Positions 35,839-44,990 are shown, counted from the first letter of the stretch. The stretch is 64,000 nt of DNA from Deltaproteobacteria bacterium (GCA_016182655.1 JACPGB010000031.1:1-64000), one strand, 5' to 3'. Program-made: numbers and translations. The notes: generated by a model from the letters alone, not told the origin.

Positions 35839-37779
35839 ATGATCGACCACGCTGATATCCGCCAGATGCTCGGTGACGACGACCCCTATGTCCGCAGAGA
35901 CGCCTGCGAGGCGATAGGTGAAGCGCGCAACTGCGACTTCCTGCAGGACCTCGTAAGGCTTCTTAAGGACGAGCATCCGGGGGTCAGGGAGTCCGCCTTG
36001 AACGCATTGACTTCCATAGGCGGGCACCATGTCGCAGAGGCGATAGCGCCGCTCTTAAGGCTCGAGGACGTGGCTCTGCGCAACATCGGGATAGAGATAT
36101 TGCAGCAGATAGGCCCCGAGGCGATAGATACGCTCGCCGGACTACTCAAGGACAAGGACGACGACGTAGTCAAGTTCGCTATCGACATACTCGCGACCAT
36201 AGGGGAGGCGGAGGCCGCAAGCAGGCTCTCAACGCTCGCGGAGCACAAAAATCCGAATGTAAGGGCGTCCGTAGCCGTATGCCTCGGGAGGCTCAAGGCC
36301 CCGGGCTCGGCGCCGACGCTTTTGAAGATACTCAACGACAGCGAGGAGTGGGTGCGCTTCTCGGCGATAGAGGGGCTCGGGCTCCTTCAGGACAAAAGCT
36401 CGCTCGGCCCGCTCCTGGGCGTCATTGCCGGAGGCTCCGGGCTTTTAAAAGAGGCCGCGATAGAGTCGCTCGGGAGCATTGCCTCTCACGCCGACGCCTC
36501 CGAGGTGCTCTTAAAGCTCGAGGAGTTCGTCAGGTTCGGCGGCGTAATAAGCCCTGGCTCCATCGTAAGGCTCCTTGAAAAGGCGCTCTCTCCAGGCTCT
36601 ACCTTCAGGCCCTCGAAAGAGTTCAAGGAGGCGTACTTCTCGTTCCTCTCAACAGCCATGGAAGACGGCGAGCAGGACTGCAAGCTCGCCGCCATAAAGG
36701 GTTTCGGCCTCCTCAAGACCCCCGGCGGGATCGAGAAGGTCTTGAGGTTCATAAACTCCCAGAAGGAGATATCCGAGGAGACCGAGGCTCTGCTTATAGA
36801 CGCCATCGTCTCGATGACCGGCTCCGGGCCGATACCCGAGGCGCTCAAAACCGAGGTATTGAAGGGCGGGAAGGCCCTAAAGGTGATAGTAGGCGCCTTC
36901 GGCGAATTGAAGTCCGGGGAGGCGGTCCCGATACTCGCCTCCCTCATAGGCAAGGCCGCCAAGCACGAGCTCCGGGAGGTGGTCACGGCGCTCGAATCTA
37001 TCGGCTCGCCGGATTCCGTCGACGTGCTGATGAAGGCGCTTAAGAATACGGACGGACATACGAGGAAGATCTCGGCGCGCGCCCTCGGCACGCTTCTCGG
37101 CGAAGACGCGGTCGGCCCTATTTTCGAGGCCCTTCAAAAAGAGACTTACAGGGACGTACTCGAGGAGATGACCGATACCGTTGCGGCGATCGCATCCGAG
37201 TCCGTAAAAAAAGGGCTTTGCGCCCTGCTATCGAGCCAGAGGGAAGAGCTCCGGGAGATGGGGGCGAGGGGGCTCGGCCTTGTAGGGGACGAGGAGGCGC
37301 TCCGGTTCCTTCAGGAGGCCGCCAGAGACAGGTCCCCCAACGTAAGGAAGATGTCGTACAAGTCCATGGCGAGGCTCGGGATACCCGAGGCCGCGGATTC
37401 AGTAGTAAGGGGCCTCAAGGACGAAAACGACGACGTCAAGCTCTCGGTCCTGAAGGCCCTCGGCGGCTGGACCGGAGAACTCATTAAGTCCGCTCTGCTG
37501 GAGTCGCTCAAGGACAGGAACCTCTGGGTCAGGTACCACGCCGTCGCCCTCCTCGGGGAGATGGAGGACGCCGGGGTCGAAGGCGCGGTCATAGAGGCCT
37601 TAAAGAAGGACGAGGCCCCCGTGAAGGCCGCTGCCGCGAAGGCGCTTGAGACCGTCGGGTCGTCGAAAGCGCTTCCTGAGCTCAAGGTGTTCCTTAACCA
37701 TCCGGATGCCCAGGTGAGGGCGGCCGTTGAAAACGCGATAGAAAGAATCGGGTCGGATGCTCACTTTAGGGATAGATAG
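35839..37779 (+). CDS. HEAT-repeat protein in the chemotaxis operon
   Basis: A 646-residue protein built almost wholly of HEAT/PBS-lyase-type repeats of about 31 residues (DDDPYVRRDACEAIGEA, DEHPGVRESALNALTSIGG, DRNLWVRYHAVALLGEM, HPDAQVRAAVENAIERIG). No signal peptide or membrane segment, so it is cytoplasmic and probably a protein-binding scaffold. ATG 35839 is preferred to GTG 35827 because it fits the GGTGAGGG site. It has its own sigma-28 promoter, follows fliA, and its 3' end overlaps cheR by 23 nt, so it is expressed with the chemotaxis genes. Function unknown. Confidence 0.85.
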   Translation: MIDHADIRQMLGDDDPYVRRDACEAIGEARNCDFLQDLVRLLKDEHPGVRESALNALTSIGGHHVAEAIAPLLRLEDVALRNIGIEILQQIGPEAIDTLAGLLKDKDDDVVKFAIDILATIGEAEAASRLSTLAEHKNPNVRASVAVCLGRLKAPGSAPTLLKILNDSEEWVRFSAIEGLGLLQDKSSLGPLLGVIAGGSGLLKEAAIESLGSIASHADASEVLLKLEEFVRFGGVISPGSIVRLLEKALSPGSTFRPSKEFKEAYFSFLSTAMEDGEQDCKLAAIKGFGLLKTPGGIEKVLRFINSQKEISEETEALLIDAIVSMTGSGPIPEALKTEVLKGGKALKVIVGAFGELKSGEAVPILASLIGKAAKHELREVVTALESIGSPDSVDVLMKALKNTDGHTRKISARALGTLLGEDAVGPIFEALQKETYRDVLEEMTDTVAAIASESVKKGLCALLSSQREELREMGARGLGLVGDEEALRFLQEAARDRSPNVRKMSYKSMARLGIPEAADSVVRGLKDENDDVKLSVLKALGGWTGELIKSALLESLKDRNLWVRYHAVALLGEMEDAGVEGAVIEALKKDEAPVKAAAAKALETVGSSKALPELKVFLNHPDAQVRAAVENAIERIGSDAHFRDR

Positions 37780-38614
37780 CAGACCAAAGCTTTCCAACGA
37801 GACCTTCGGCCTGCTCCGCGACATCATATACGCGAAGTGCGGCATCCAGTTCGGGGACACCAAGAAGTACCTCCTGGAGACGAGGCTCGCGAGGAGGCTC
37901 GAAGAGAAGAACTTGAAGACCTTCGAGGACTATTACTATTACCTCATGTACGACCCCGACAAGGCGAAGGAGCTTACCCACCTCCTGAACTGCATAGTCA
38001 CGAACGAGACGAGCTTTTTCAGGGACCCCGCCCAGCTCGAGGCCTTCAGGCGGGGGGTCGTGCCCAGGGTGGTCGAGGATAAGGCAAAGTCCGGGTCGAA
38101 GACCCTGAAGCTTTGGAGCGCGGCGTCATCGACCGGCGAGGAGCCGTACACGCTGGCGATGATGCTCATGGAGGACTTAAGCTCCAAAGGCTTCGGCGTG
38201 GAGGTGCTCGGGAGCGACATAAGCGACAGGGTGCTGAAATCGGCAGAGGCCGCGGTCTACGAGAGGTATTCGCTAAGAAACACGCCTGAAGCCTTCCTCG
38301 GCAAGTACTTCGTGCCGAGCGGCCCGGAGTCGTACACGGTCGCTAAAAAGGTGCGGGACATCGTCAAGTACAGGAAGGTGAACCTCGTCGACTCCATAGA
38401 GACGAGGATGATAAGGGGCATGGACATAATCTTCTGCAGGAACGTGCTCATATATTTCGACGACGCCTCGAAGAAAAAGGCCGTCACGCACCTTTACGAC
38501 AGCCTCAATAAGGGCGGGTATCTGTTCGTAGGTTTCTCCGAGACGCTCCACAATATCACAAGACTTTTCAGGCCGGTATCCATAGAACGCTCGGTCGTAT
38601 ACCAAAAAGTATAG
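37757..38614 (+). CDS. cheR: Chemotaxis methyltransferase CheR
   Basis: SAM-dependent methyltransferase that modifies receptor glutamates. 285 residues: N-terminal helical domain (TNETSFFRDPAQLEAFR), then the SAM-binding fold with LWSAASSTGEEPYTLAM and the FCRNVLIYFD motif. It overlaps the HEAT-repeat gene by 23 nt. No TPR extension or pentapeptide-dependent features are obvious. Confidence 0.96.
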   Translation: MLTLGIDSRPKLSNETFGLLRDIIYAKCGIQFGDTKKYLLETRLARRLEEKNLKTFEDYYYYLMYDPDKAKELTHLLNCIVTNETSFFRDPAQLEAFRRGVVPRVVEDKAKSGSKTLKLWSAASSTGEEPYTLAMMLMEDLSSKGFGVEVLGSDISDRVLKSAEAAVYERYSLRNTPEAFLGKYFVPSGPESYTVAKKVRDIVKYRKVNLVDSIETRMIRGMDIIFCRNVLIYFDDASKKKAVTHLYDSLNKGGYLFVGFSETLHNITRLFRPVSIERSVVYQKV

Positions 38615-38624
38615 GGGTCTGCCA

Positions 38625-38993
38625 ATGGCTATCGACAAAAAAATTCTGGTCGTGGACGACTGCGAGACTACTCGAAAGCTCCTTTCGTACATAATCCGGG
38701 AGAGGGGGTATAAGATAATCGGCGCCTCCAACGGCATAGAGGCGCTCGAGGTGATGGCCTCGAACCCCGTGGACCTCGTGGTCACGGACCTCAATATGCC
38801 GCAGATGGACGGCTTCGAGCTCTCGAGGAGCCTGCGCGGACAGCCGGAATACCAGGAACTGCCAATAATAATGATTACTACCGAATCCGGCGACCACGAC
38901 AGGAAGATGGGCATGGAGGCGGGCGTGAACACCTACCTCTCCAAGCCGATAACGCCCCAGAGGCTCCTGTACGAGATCGAAAAGCTCATATGA
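38625..38993 (+). CDS. CheY-like single-domain response regulator
   Basis: Stand-alone receiver domain of 122 residues with D11-D12, phospho-acceptor D55, a conserved Thr in IIMITTES and Lys in YLSKPI. It differs from the true CheY encoded next, which matches E. coli CheY far better. It may be a second CheY, a phosphate sink, or a partner of the adjacent CheR or the CheB/CheA system. Confidence 0.88.
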   Translation: MAIDKKILVVDDCETTRKLLSYIIRERGYKIIGASNGIEALEVMASNPVDLVVTDLNMPQMDGFELSRSLRGQPEYQELPIIMITTESGDHDRKMGMEAGVNTYLSKPITPQRLLYEIEKLI

Positions 38994-39034
38994 AGAAGAC
39001 GCAATTTTAAGCTAAGTCCAGGAGGAGGATCCAG

Positions 39035-39430
39035 ATGTACGACCAGAATATGAAGATACTTGTAGTTGATGACTTCTCGACCATGAGGAGGATCATCAAG
39101 AACATCCTCAAGGAAATAGGGTACACGAACGTGGACGAGGCCGACGACGGCTCGACGGCGCTTGAAAAACTCAAATCCGCGAAGTTCGACTTCGTGGTCA
39201 CGGACTGGAATATGCCGAACATGCCGGGGATAGAGCTCCTGAAGGCGATCCGTCAGGACCCCGAATTGAAGGCGATGCCGGTCCTCATGGTCACGGCCGA
39301 GGCGGCCAAGGAGAACGTTGTCACTGCCGTCGCGGCGGGCGTGAACAATTACATAGTGAAGCCGTTTACCGCCGCGGCGCTCAAGGAGAGGATAGACCTC
39401 ATACTTGAAAAGCTCAAGGTCACCCCGTAA
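39035..39430 (+). CDS. cheY: Chemotaxis response regulator CheY
   Basis: Phosphorylated by CheA, then binds FliM to change rotor direction. 131 residues; the acid pocket D12-D13, phospho-acceptor D57, T87 and K109 all fall at E. coli numbering, and the [14 protein letters not shown] stretch is typical of CheY. GGAGGAGG precedes ATG 39035. A second in-frame ATG at 39050 is possible. Confidence 0.95.
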   Translation: MYDQNMKILVVDDFSTMRRIIKNILKEIGYTNVDEADDGSTALEKLKSAKFDFVVTDWNMPNMPGIELLKAIRQDPELKAMPVLMVTAEAAKENVVTAVAAGVNNYIVKPFTAAALKERIDLILEKLKVTP

Positions 39431-39479
39431 TAACAACCTAAAAAACACCCAGGTAGGACGCTGAAAGGAGAATCGCATA

Positions 39480-40106
39480 ATGGAAGCCAGGAACTGGAAC
39501 GATGTGATGTCCAAGATAAAAGATGAGCTCTCCAGCCTCGCCCAGTTCGTAGATAAGACAAGGAGGGGGATAGACACCCTTGAGACCACGGTCAGGGCCG
39601 GGACCGAGCGTTTTCCAGAGGCCTCGAACCAGATAGCCGCCGTTACCGGCGACCTCGAGAACGCCGCGAACAACATCATGTCCATCCTCGAAGGCCTCAT
39701 GACCGAGCAGGACAAGATGCACACCATACTCGACCTCGAAGGCCTCATGACCGAGCAGGACAAGATGCACACCATACTCGAGGGCATTTCCCAGTGGGCC
39801 GGGAGCCTGCCGGGAGAAGCATCGGAGAAGGGGCTCGGTTTCATAAAGGAGCTCGGCGGCATCCACGAAAAGACCAAGACAGAGCTCATGGACATATTCA
39901 CCAACATGTCTTTCCACGACCTCTCGGGGCAGAAGCTCAAGAAAGTCATAAGCTCCCTGGCGGTGGTCGAGTCCAAGCTCCTTGAGATGGCCTTGAGCTT
40001 CGGGTTCGAGGGCGCAAGTAAAGGCAACGGGTCGGTTGAAACGAAACCCGAAAAGCCGATGAACCAGGACGTGGTGGACAGGCTCCTTAAGGAGCTCGGG
40101 GCTTAA
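39480..40106 (+). CDS. cheZ: Protein phosphatase CheZ
   Basis: Dephosphorylates CheY-P. 208 residues: a long helical hairpin, then the DLSGQKLKKVISSLAVVE active-site region (Asp and the conserved Gln) and a C-terminal CheY-binding helix (MNQDVVDRLLKELGA). An exact 48-bp tandem duplication (39686-39781) inserts 16 extra residues into the first long helix, just before the tip of the hairpin. The frame is kept, so the protein may still work. Confidence 0.92.
   Translation: MEARNWNDVMSKIKDELSSLAQFVDKTRRGIDTLETTVRAGTERFPEASNQIAAVTGDLENAANNIMSILEGLMTEQDKMHTILDLEGLMTEQDKMHTILEGISQWAGSLPGEASEKGLGFIKELGGIHEKTKTELMDIFTNMSFHDLSGQKLKKVISSLAVVESKLLEMALSFGFEGASKGNGSVETKPEKPMNQDVVDRLLKELGA
39686..39781 (+). 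repeat. Exact 48-bp tandem duplication within cheZ
   Basis: Two adjacent identical copies (39686-39733 and 39734-39781) encode LEGLMTEQDKMHTILD and LEGLMTEQDKMHTILE. Perfect identity at synonymous sites points to a very recent event or an assembly artefact. Confidence 0.93.
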
Positions 40107-40134
40107 GAGGCAGAGAGAACACACCGGAGGCAGT

Positions 40135-41988
40135 ATGTCTTTTCCGTCTGACGAGATGGACGATATTATAAACGATTTTATCGCCGAGGCGTCCGAGGGG
40201 CTCGAAGCCCTCGACCAGAAGTTCGTCGAGCTCGAGAAGAACCCCGGCGACACCGGGCTCCTGAACGATATATTCAGGTCGATACACACGATAAAGGGCG
40301 CGGCGGGCTTCCTGGGCTTCCAGCAGATGGTAGAGGTCACGCACGTGACCGAGGACGTGCTGAACAAGCTCAGGAAGGGCGAGATGGCCGTCGACGCCGC
40401 CATCATGGACGCGATTCTCGAGTCCGTGGACCTCATAAAGGTCATCCTCAATAACATCAGGGAGAGGAACGGCAGGAGCGAGGACACCTCCGGGGTCATT
40501 TCATCATTGTCGGGGATATTGAGCGGAAACAAGGCGGATGTCCAGGCCGCGCCGGCCGAGAGGCCCGTGCAGACAACGGCGACTGCCGATACCCGTGAGG
40601 CAGAGGCAAAGGTAGCAGAGCCTGTGCCTGAGACAGAGGCAAATATAGCGGAAAGCGCGCCCGCGGCCGAGGCCGCCGAGGCCCCAAAGGCGTCCACTGT
40701 TGCGGAGAAGGTGGTCGAGATCCCAAGGCCGGAGGCGAAAACGCCGGAGGCCAAACAGCAGAAGGAAGAGACCGGGCCCAAGGAGAAGGAAAAGGAGCTG
40801 TCGATAAGGGTCGACATAGACAGGCTGGATATGGTCCTGAACCTCGCCGGAGAGCTGGTCTTGTCCAGAAACAGGCTCATGCGGCTCGGCTCAAAGCTCT
40901 CGGAGACCGCTGTGGAGGAGGATCTCGTCTCCCACGTGGATGAGGCCATAGCCCAGCTCGATCTCGTCACTACCGACCTCCAGCTCGCGGTCATGAAGAT
41001 GAGGATGCAGCCGATAGCCAAGGTCTTCAATAAATTCCCGAGGATGGTAAGGGACCTTGCCAGGCAGAACAACAAGGAAGTGGAGCTCGTCATAAGCGGC
41101 GAGGAGACCGAGCTCGACAAGACGGTAATCGAGGAGCTCGGCGATCCGCTCGTCCATCTCATAAGGAACGCCCTCGACCACGGCATGGAAACGCCCGAGG
41201 AGAGGGTAGCCGCGGGCAAGCCCAGGTGCGGCACCGTCTCTCTTTCCGCCTATCAGGAGGGGAGGAACATCATAGTGTCCGTAGCGGAAGACGGACGCGG
41301 GATGAACCCCGCCCATATAAAGAAGTCCGCGGTCGAGAAGGGGCTACTGACCGAGGACGAGGCCGCCAAGTTATCGAACAAGGACGCGCTGAACCTTATT
41401 TTCATCCCCGGCTTCTCGACGGCAAAGAAGGTGAGCAACATATCCGGGCGCGGCGTCGGAATGGACGTCGTGAAGACCAATATAACCCGGATAAACGGGG
41501 CCATAGACATAGACTCCGAGGTGGGGAAGGGCACGAGGATTACCTTCAGCCTCCCCCTGACGCTCGCCATCATACAGGCTCTGACCGTAAACGCCGGCGG
41601 GGAGGTCTACGGCATACCCCTTTCAACCGTCATAGAGAACATCAGGGTCACCGACAACGACATCAAGACCGTCGACGGCAAGGAAGTCATCCGGATAAGG
41701 GACAGGGTCTATCCCGTCGTCAGGCTCGGGGCGCTCGTCTCGGGCAACGTCTCGTCGTATAAGTCCGAGTGGAAGTACATAGTCCTCATCGGCATAGGAG
41801 AGAAGAGGTTCGGTATACTCGTCGACAGGCTCCACGGCCAGGAGGAGATAGTGATGAAGTCGATGGGCGAGTACTTGAAGGGCACCGAAGGCATAGCCGG
41901 GGCGTGCATCACCGGCGACGGCAACGTTATACTTATACTCGACCTCGCCGGGCTTTTGCAGGCCGCCCAGAGGTCATACGCATTTTAA
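40135..41988 (+). CDS. cheA: Chemotaxis histidine kinase CheA
   Basis: Central kinase of chemotaxis. 617 residues: Hpt domain with phospho-acceptor H51 (SIHTIKGAAGF), an Ala/Glu/Pro-rich linker of about 100 residues (about 125-225) with no recognisable P2 domain, a P3 dimerisation helix pair, a P4 ATPase domain (HLIRNALDHGMETPEER, GRGVGMDVV, GKGTRITFSLPL) and a P5 CheW-like domain at the C-terminus. Absence of a folded CheY-docking P2 is notable but is seen in other phyla. Confidence 0.95.
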   Translation: MSFPSDEMDDIINDFIAEASEGLEALDQKFVELEKNPGDTGLLNDIFRSIHTIKGAAGFLGFQQMVEVTHVTEDVLNKLRKGEMAVDAAIMDAILESVDLIKVILNNIRERNGRSEDTSGVISSLSGILSGNKADVQAAPAERPVQTTATADTREAEAKVAEPVPETEANIAESAPAAEAAEAPKASTVAEKVVEIPRPEAKTPEAKQQKEETGPKEKEKELSIRVDIDRLDMVLNLAGELVLSRNRLMRLGSKLSETAVEEDLVSHVDEAIAQLDLVTTDLQLAVMKMRMQPIAKVFNKFPRMVRDLARQNNKEVELVISGEETELDKTVIEELGDPLVHLIRNALDHGMETPEERVAAGKPRCGTVSLSAYQEGRNIIVSVAEDGRGMNPAHIKKSAVEKGLLTEDEAAKLSNKDALNLIFIPGFSTAKKVSNISGRGVGMDVVKTNITRINGAIDIDSEVGKGTRITFSLPLTLAIIQALTVNAGGEVYGIPLSTVIENIRVTDNDIKTVDGKEVIRIRDRVYPVVRLGALVSGNVSSYKSEWKYIVLIGIGEKRFGILVDRLHGQEEIVMKSMGEYLKGTEGIAGACITGDGNVILILDLAGLLQAAQRSYAF

Positions 41989-42003
41989 GCAAGGGGTAGG
42001 GAC

Positions 42004-43071
42004 ATGACAGGGAAGAAGATAAGGGTGCTCATAGTAGACGATTCGGCCTTCATGCGCCGCGTCATAAAGCAGATGATCGAGACAGACCCGGGGATCGAGG
42101 CCATAGGGACGGCAAGGGACGGCGCCGAGGGCGTTGAGCTTGCGCTATCCCTGAACCCGGACGTCATCACGATGGACATAGAGATGCCGAGGATGACCGG
42201 GTTGGAAGCGACGGAGGCGATAATGGAGAAGTCGCCCACGCCCATAATCATGGTGAGCTCCCTTACCAAAGAGGGGGCGAAGGCGACCTTCGAGGCGCTC
42301 GATAAGGGCGCGGCTGATTACATCTCGAAGAACCTCTCGACCTCGTCCTTCGACATGATAAAGATACAGGAGGAGCTCATCTCCAAGGTAAAGGCGGTCT
42401 CGCTCAAAAAGAACAGGCTCATGGGCCTGACCGGGTTCAAAAAGCCCGAGGCGGCGCGTATTCCGGCGCCGATGCCGTCGAAGAGGAGCTTCGCGACCCA
42501 GAAGATAGCCTTCGTTGCGATAGGGGCGTCGACCGGCGGGCCGAGGGCGATCCAGGAGGTGCTCTCACATCTTCCCTCCGACCTTTCTACACCTTTTCTC
42601 GTCGCCATACACATGCCGAGGGCATTTACCGGCGCGTTCGCCGAGAGGCTGAACGACCTCTGCGGCCTCGAGGTGAAGGAGGCCGAGAACGGCGAGACGA
42701 TAAAGGCCGGGCGCGTGCTCCTGACCCCGGGCGGCTCCCAGACCAGGGTGAAAAGGCGCGGGACCTTCGATTTCAGCGTGGAGATCAACAACGAGCCCTT
42801 CGGTTCGATCTACAAGCCTTCAGTCGACGTATCGATGACGTCGGTCGCAGAATGCTACCCCGGCAGGTCGCTCGGCGTGATCCTTACAGGCATGGGACAC
42901 GACGGGAGAGAGGGCATGAGGCTTATAAAGGAGAAGGGCGGCAAGACCCTTGCCCAGAGCGAGGAGACCTGCACGGTCTACGGCATGCCTAAGGCGGTCG
43001 TCGACGCTGGTCTCGCGGACAAGATAGTGCCTCTCGACCACATAGCCGGCGAGATAGTAAACATGATCTGA
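42004..43071 (+). CDS. cheB: Chemotaxis methylesterase CheB
   Basis: Removes methyl groups from receptors. 355 residues: receiver domain with D12-D13 and phospho-acceptor D58, a linker, then the esterase domain with catalytic Ser in IGASTGGPRAI, His in HMPRAFTGAF and Asp in GMGHDGREGM. Complements CheR encoded upstream; no CheD is seen in the window. It is the last gene of the stretch before a palindromic repeat. Confidence 0.97.
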   Translation: MTGKKIRVLIVDDSAFMRRVIKQMIETDPGIEAIGTARDGAEGVELALSLNPDVITMDIEMPRMTGLEATEAIMEKSPTPIIMVSSLTKEGAKATFEALDKGAADYISKNLSTSSFDMIKIQEELISKVKAVSLKKNRLMGLTGFKKPEAARIPAPMPSKRSFATQKIAFVAIGASTGGPRAIQEVLSHLPSDLSTPFLVAIHMPRAFTGAFAERLNDLCGLEVKEAENGETIKAGRVLLTPGGSQTRVKRRGTFDFSVEINNEPFGSIYKPSVDVSMTSVAECYPGRSLGVILTGMGHDGREGMRLIKEKGGKTLAQSEETCTVYGMPKAVVDAGLADKIVPLDHIAGEIVNMI

Positions 43072-43191
43072 CAGGCCTCGAATAAGTCCAGTTGCTTTGT
43101 CGTCAGCGGCGCTCTTGACTGCAGCGTACAAAAGAGTACGCCTCGCTCCTCTTGTACGCATCCGGAGCTTATTTGAAACCTGAACAATTTT
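43072..43191. repeat. Palindromic intergenic repeat, copy B
   Basis: Starts at the cheB stop codon. Left arm acaggcctcgaataagtcc, central palindrome GCGTAC/GTACGC, right arm gagcttatttgaaacctga, which pairs with the left. Same family as copies A, D and E, with different terminal bases that remain complementary. Confidence 0.75.
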
Positions 43192-43233
43192 TTCAAGCAA
43201 CCCGTTAGGCACTGGAAGCCAGGCCTTCTCTTT

Positions 43234-43992
43234 ATGGACATATTAACAATAATAGGCATAATCCTCGGCTTCGGCGCGGTCATAGGCGGACAGGTCCTCG
43301 AGGGCGGCTCCCTGCACTCGATAATGCAGTTGACGGCCGCGATCATCGTCCTCGGCGGAACGGTCGGGGCGGTCTGCGTCAACTATTCCCTTAATACGTT
43401 CCTCCTGGCGTTGAAGAACGCCAGGCTCGCCTTCTTCAACCATAAGGCCGACCCGAAGGCGCTTATAAGGCTCATCTCGGACCTTGCCGGCGTGGCGAGG
43501 AAGGACGGCTTGCTTTCGCTCGAGTCCCGCCTGAAGAAGATAGACGACCCGTTCCTTAAAAAGGGGCTCCAGCTCGTGGTAGACGGCACGGAGCCGAAGC
43601 TCACGAGGGAGATATTGGAGATAGAGATACAGTACGCCGAGGAGTACCAGCTTTCCTCGGCGAAGGTATTCGAGTCCGCGGGAGGCTATGCGCCGACCAT
43701 AGGCATACTCGGAGCGGTCTTGGGCCTCATTCACGTAATGGAGAACCTCGCCGACCCATCGATGCTCGGCTCCGGCATAGCGGTGGCCTTCGTCGCGACC
43801 GTCTACGGCGTCGGCACCGCGAACCTCCTCTGGCTCCCGCTCGCCGGGAAGATGAAGCACAAGATCCGCGAGGAGGTCATAGTGAAGGAGATGATCATCG
43901 AGGGGCTGATCTCGCTATCCGACGGAGAGAACCCGAGGCGCGTGGAAGAGAAGCTCGCCGGGTTTTTAAGAGACTCTGAGAAGAAGAAATAA
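43234..43992 (+). CDS. motA: Flagellar motor stator protein MotA
   Basis: Proton or sodium channel subunit of the stator. 252 residues, four membrane helices, N-terminus MDILTIIGIILGFGAVIGG typical of the MotA/PomA family. The GYAPTIGILGAVLGLI helix carries the conserved Pro, and the cytoplasmic loop holds the charged residues that face FliG. Followed by motB after 37 nt. Confidence 0.95.
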   Translation: MDILTIIGIILGFGAVIGGQVLEGGSLHSIMQLTAAIIVLGGTVGAVCVNYSLNTFLLALKNARLAFFNHKADPKALIRLISDLAGVARKDGLLSLESRLKKIDDPFLKKGLQLVVDGTEPKLTREILEIEIQYAEEYQLSSAKVFESAGGYAPTIGILGAVLGLIHVMENLADPSMLGSGIAVAFVATVYGVGTANLLWLPLAGKMKHKIREEVIVKEMIIEGLISLSDGENPRRVEEKLAGFLRDSEKKK

Positions 43993-44029
43993 CAATACGA
44001 GAGAGGGCCTTTACGAGAGGGGCACACCC

Positions 44030-44746
44030 GTGGCAAGGAAAAAGAGGCACGAGGAGCACGAGAACCACGAGCGCTGGCTCGTCTCCTACGCCGACTTCAT
44101 AACGCTCCTCTTCGCGTTCTTCACCTCCATGTACGCCATGTCGTCGGTGAACGAGGGCAAGTTCAGGATCTTGAGCGAATCTCTCGCCGTTTCCTTCAAC
44201 CCTTCGCTATACACCTCGACGAAGATGCAGGACGGGCCCAGGTTCGTCCGTGAGCAAAGGCCGTCGATCGCGACCGAGTTCAAGGACGTGAACGCCGGAA
44301 ACTACAAAAAGATACAGACCGCTTTGAGCGACCTCGAGAAGGAAAAGAAGCTCACTTTTATAGTAGACAACCAGAAGATAGTGATAAGGATATCCGAGAC
44401 GAGCCTCTTCGAGCCATCGAGCGACGTGATAGCGGAGGGGGGCTACGAGGTACTCTCCGAGGTTGGCGCCGTGCTCAAGGACATGCCGAGCCAGGTGAGG
44501 ATCGAGGGGCACACCGACAACATCCCTATGAACACGGAGAGGTTCCCGACCAACTGGGACTTATCCAGCGCGCGGGCGCTTAAGGTCCTCAAATACTTCA
44601 TCGACGCCCATTCCTTCGACCCGACAAGGCTTTCCGCCGTAGGCCACGGCGAGTACAGGCCCGTCGACACCAACGATACGCCGACCGGCAGGGCCAAGAA
44701 CAGGAGGGTGGACATAATGATCATGAACGGCGACGTGCCCATATAG
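44030..44746 (+). CDS. motB: Flagellar motor stator protein MotB
   Basis: Stator subunit anchored to peptidoglycan. Starts at GTG 44030; no ATG gives the right N-terminus. 238 residues: basic cytoplasmic tail, one membrane helix with the proton-binding Asp D22 (LVSYADFITLLFAFF), a plug/linker, then an OmpA-like domain (IEGHTDNIPM, SSARALKVLKYF). Full length. Confidence 0.95.
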   Translation: MARKKRHEEHENHERWLVSYADFITLLFAFFTSMYAMSSVNEGKFRILSESLAVSFNPSLYTSTKMQDGPRFVREQRPSIATEFKDVNAGNYKKIQTALSDLEKEKKLTFIVDNQKIVIRISETSLFEPSSDVIAEGGYEVLSEVGAVLKDMPSQVRIEGHTDNIPMNTERFPTNWDLSSARALKVLKYFIDAHSFDPTRLSAVGHGEYRPVDTNDTPTGRAKNRRVDIMIMNGDVPI

Positions 44747-44751
44747 CCGGT

Positions 44752-44878
44752 CGATCCGCCAAGTCCGTCTCCCTTCCGATTTAAAAGCTCGGCCAAATGC
44801 TTGCAAAAAAGCACGACTCGCTCCCCGGTCCCTGCTCCTTGACTCCTCGTCCACGGCTCATTTGTTGACTGAACGGAT
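44752..44878. repeat. Diverged palindromic intergenic repeat, copy C
   Basis: Placed just after the motB stop like the other copies. The layout matches (left arm with agtccgtct, a central small palindrome TGCTT/AAGCA, cctcg-like run, right arm ggctcatttg) and its ends can pair (gatccg with cggatc), but the sequence has drifted. The remaining part of this 334-bp gap holds only a sigma-28-like promoter at 44991. Confidence 0.5.
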
Positions 44879-44990
44879 CCCGGTCTTTAGAGCCTCAGAG
44901 TTCGCTTTGTCCGCCCTTCCAGCCCCGTTCTCCGGCCGCCCTTCCATCCCCCGACTGCATTTTCCGCGTACGTCTTCATAAAATAAAATG

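Noticed and set aside
39686-39781. CRISPR-like or minisatellite array
   Set aside because: Only two adjacent copies without spacers, inside a coding frame; a simple tandem duplication. No CRISPR array, tRNA or rRNA gene was seen in the window.
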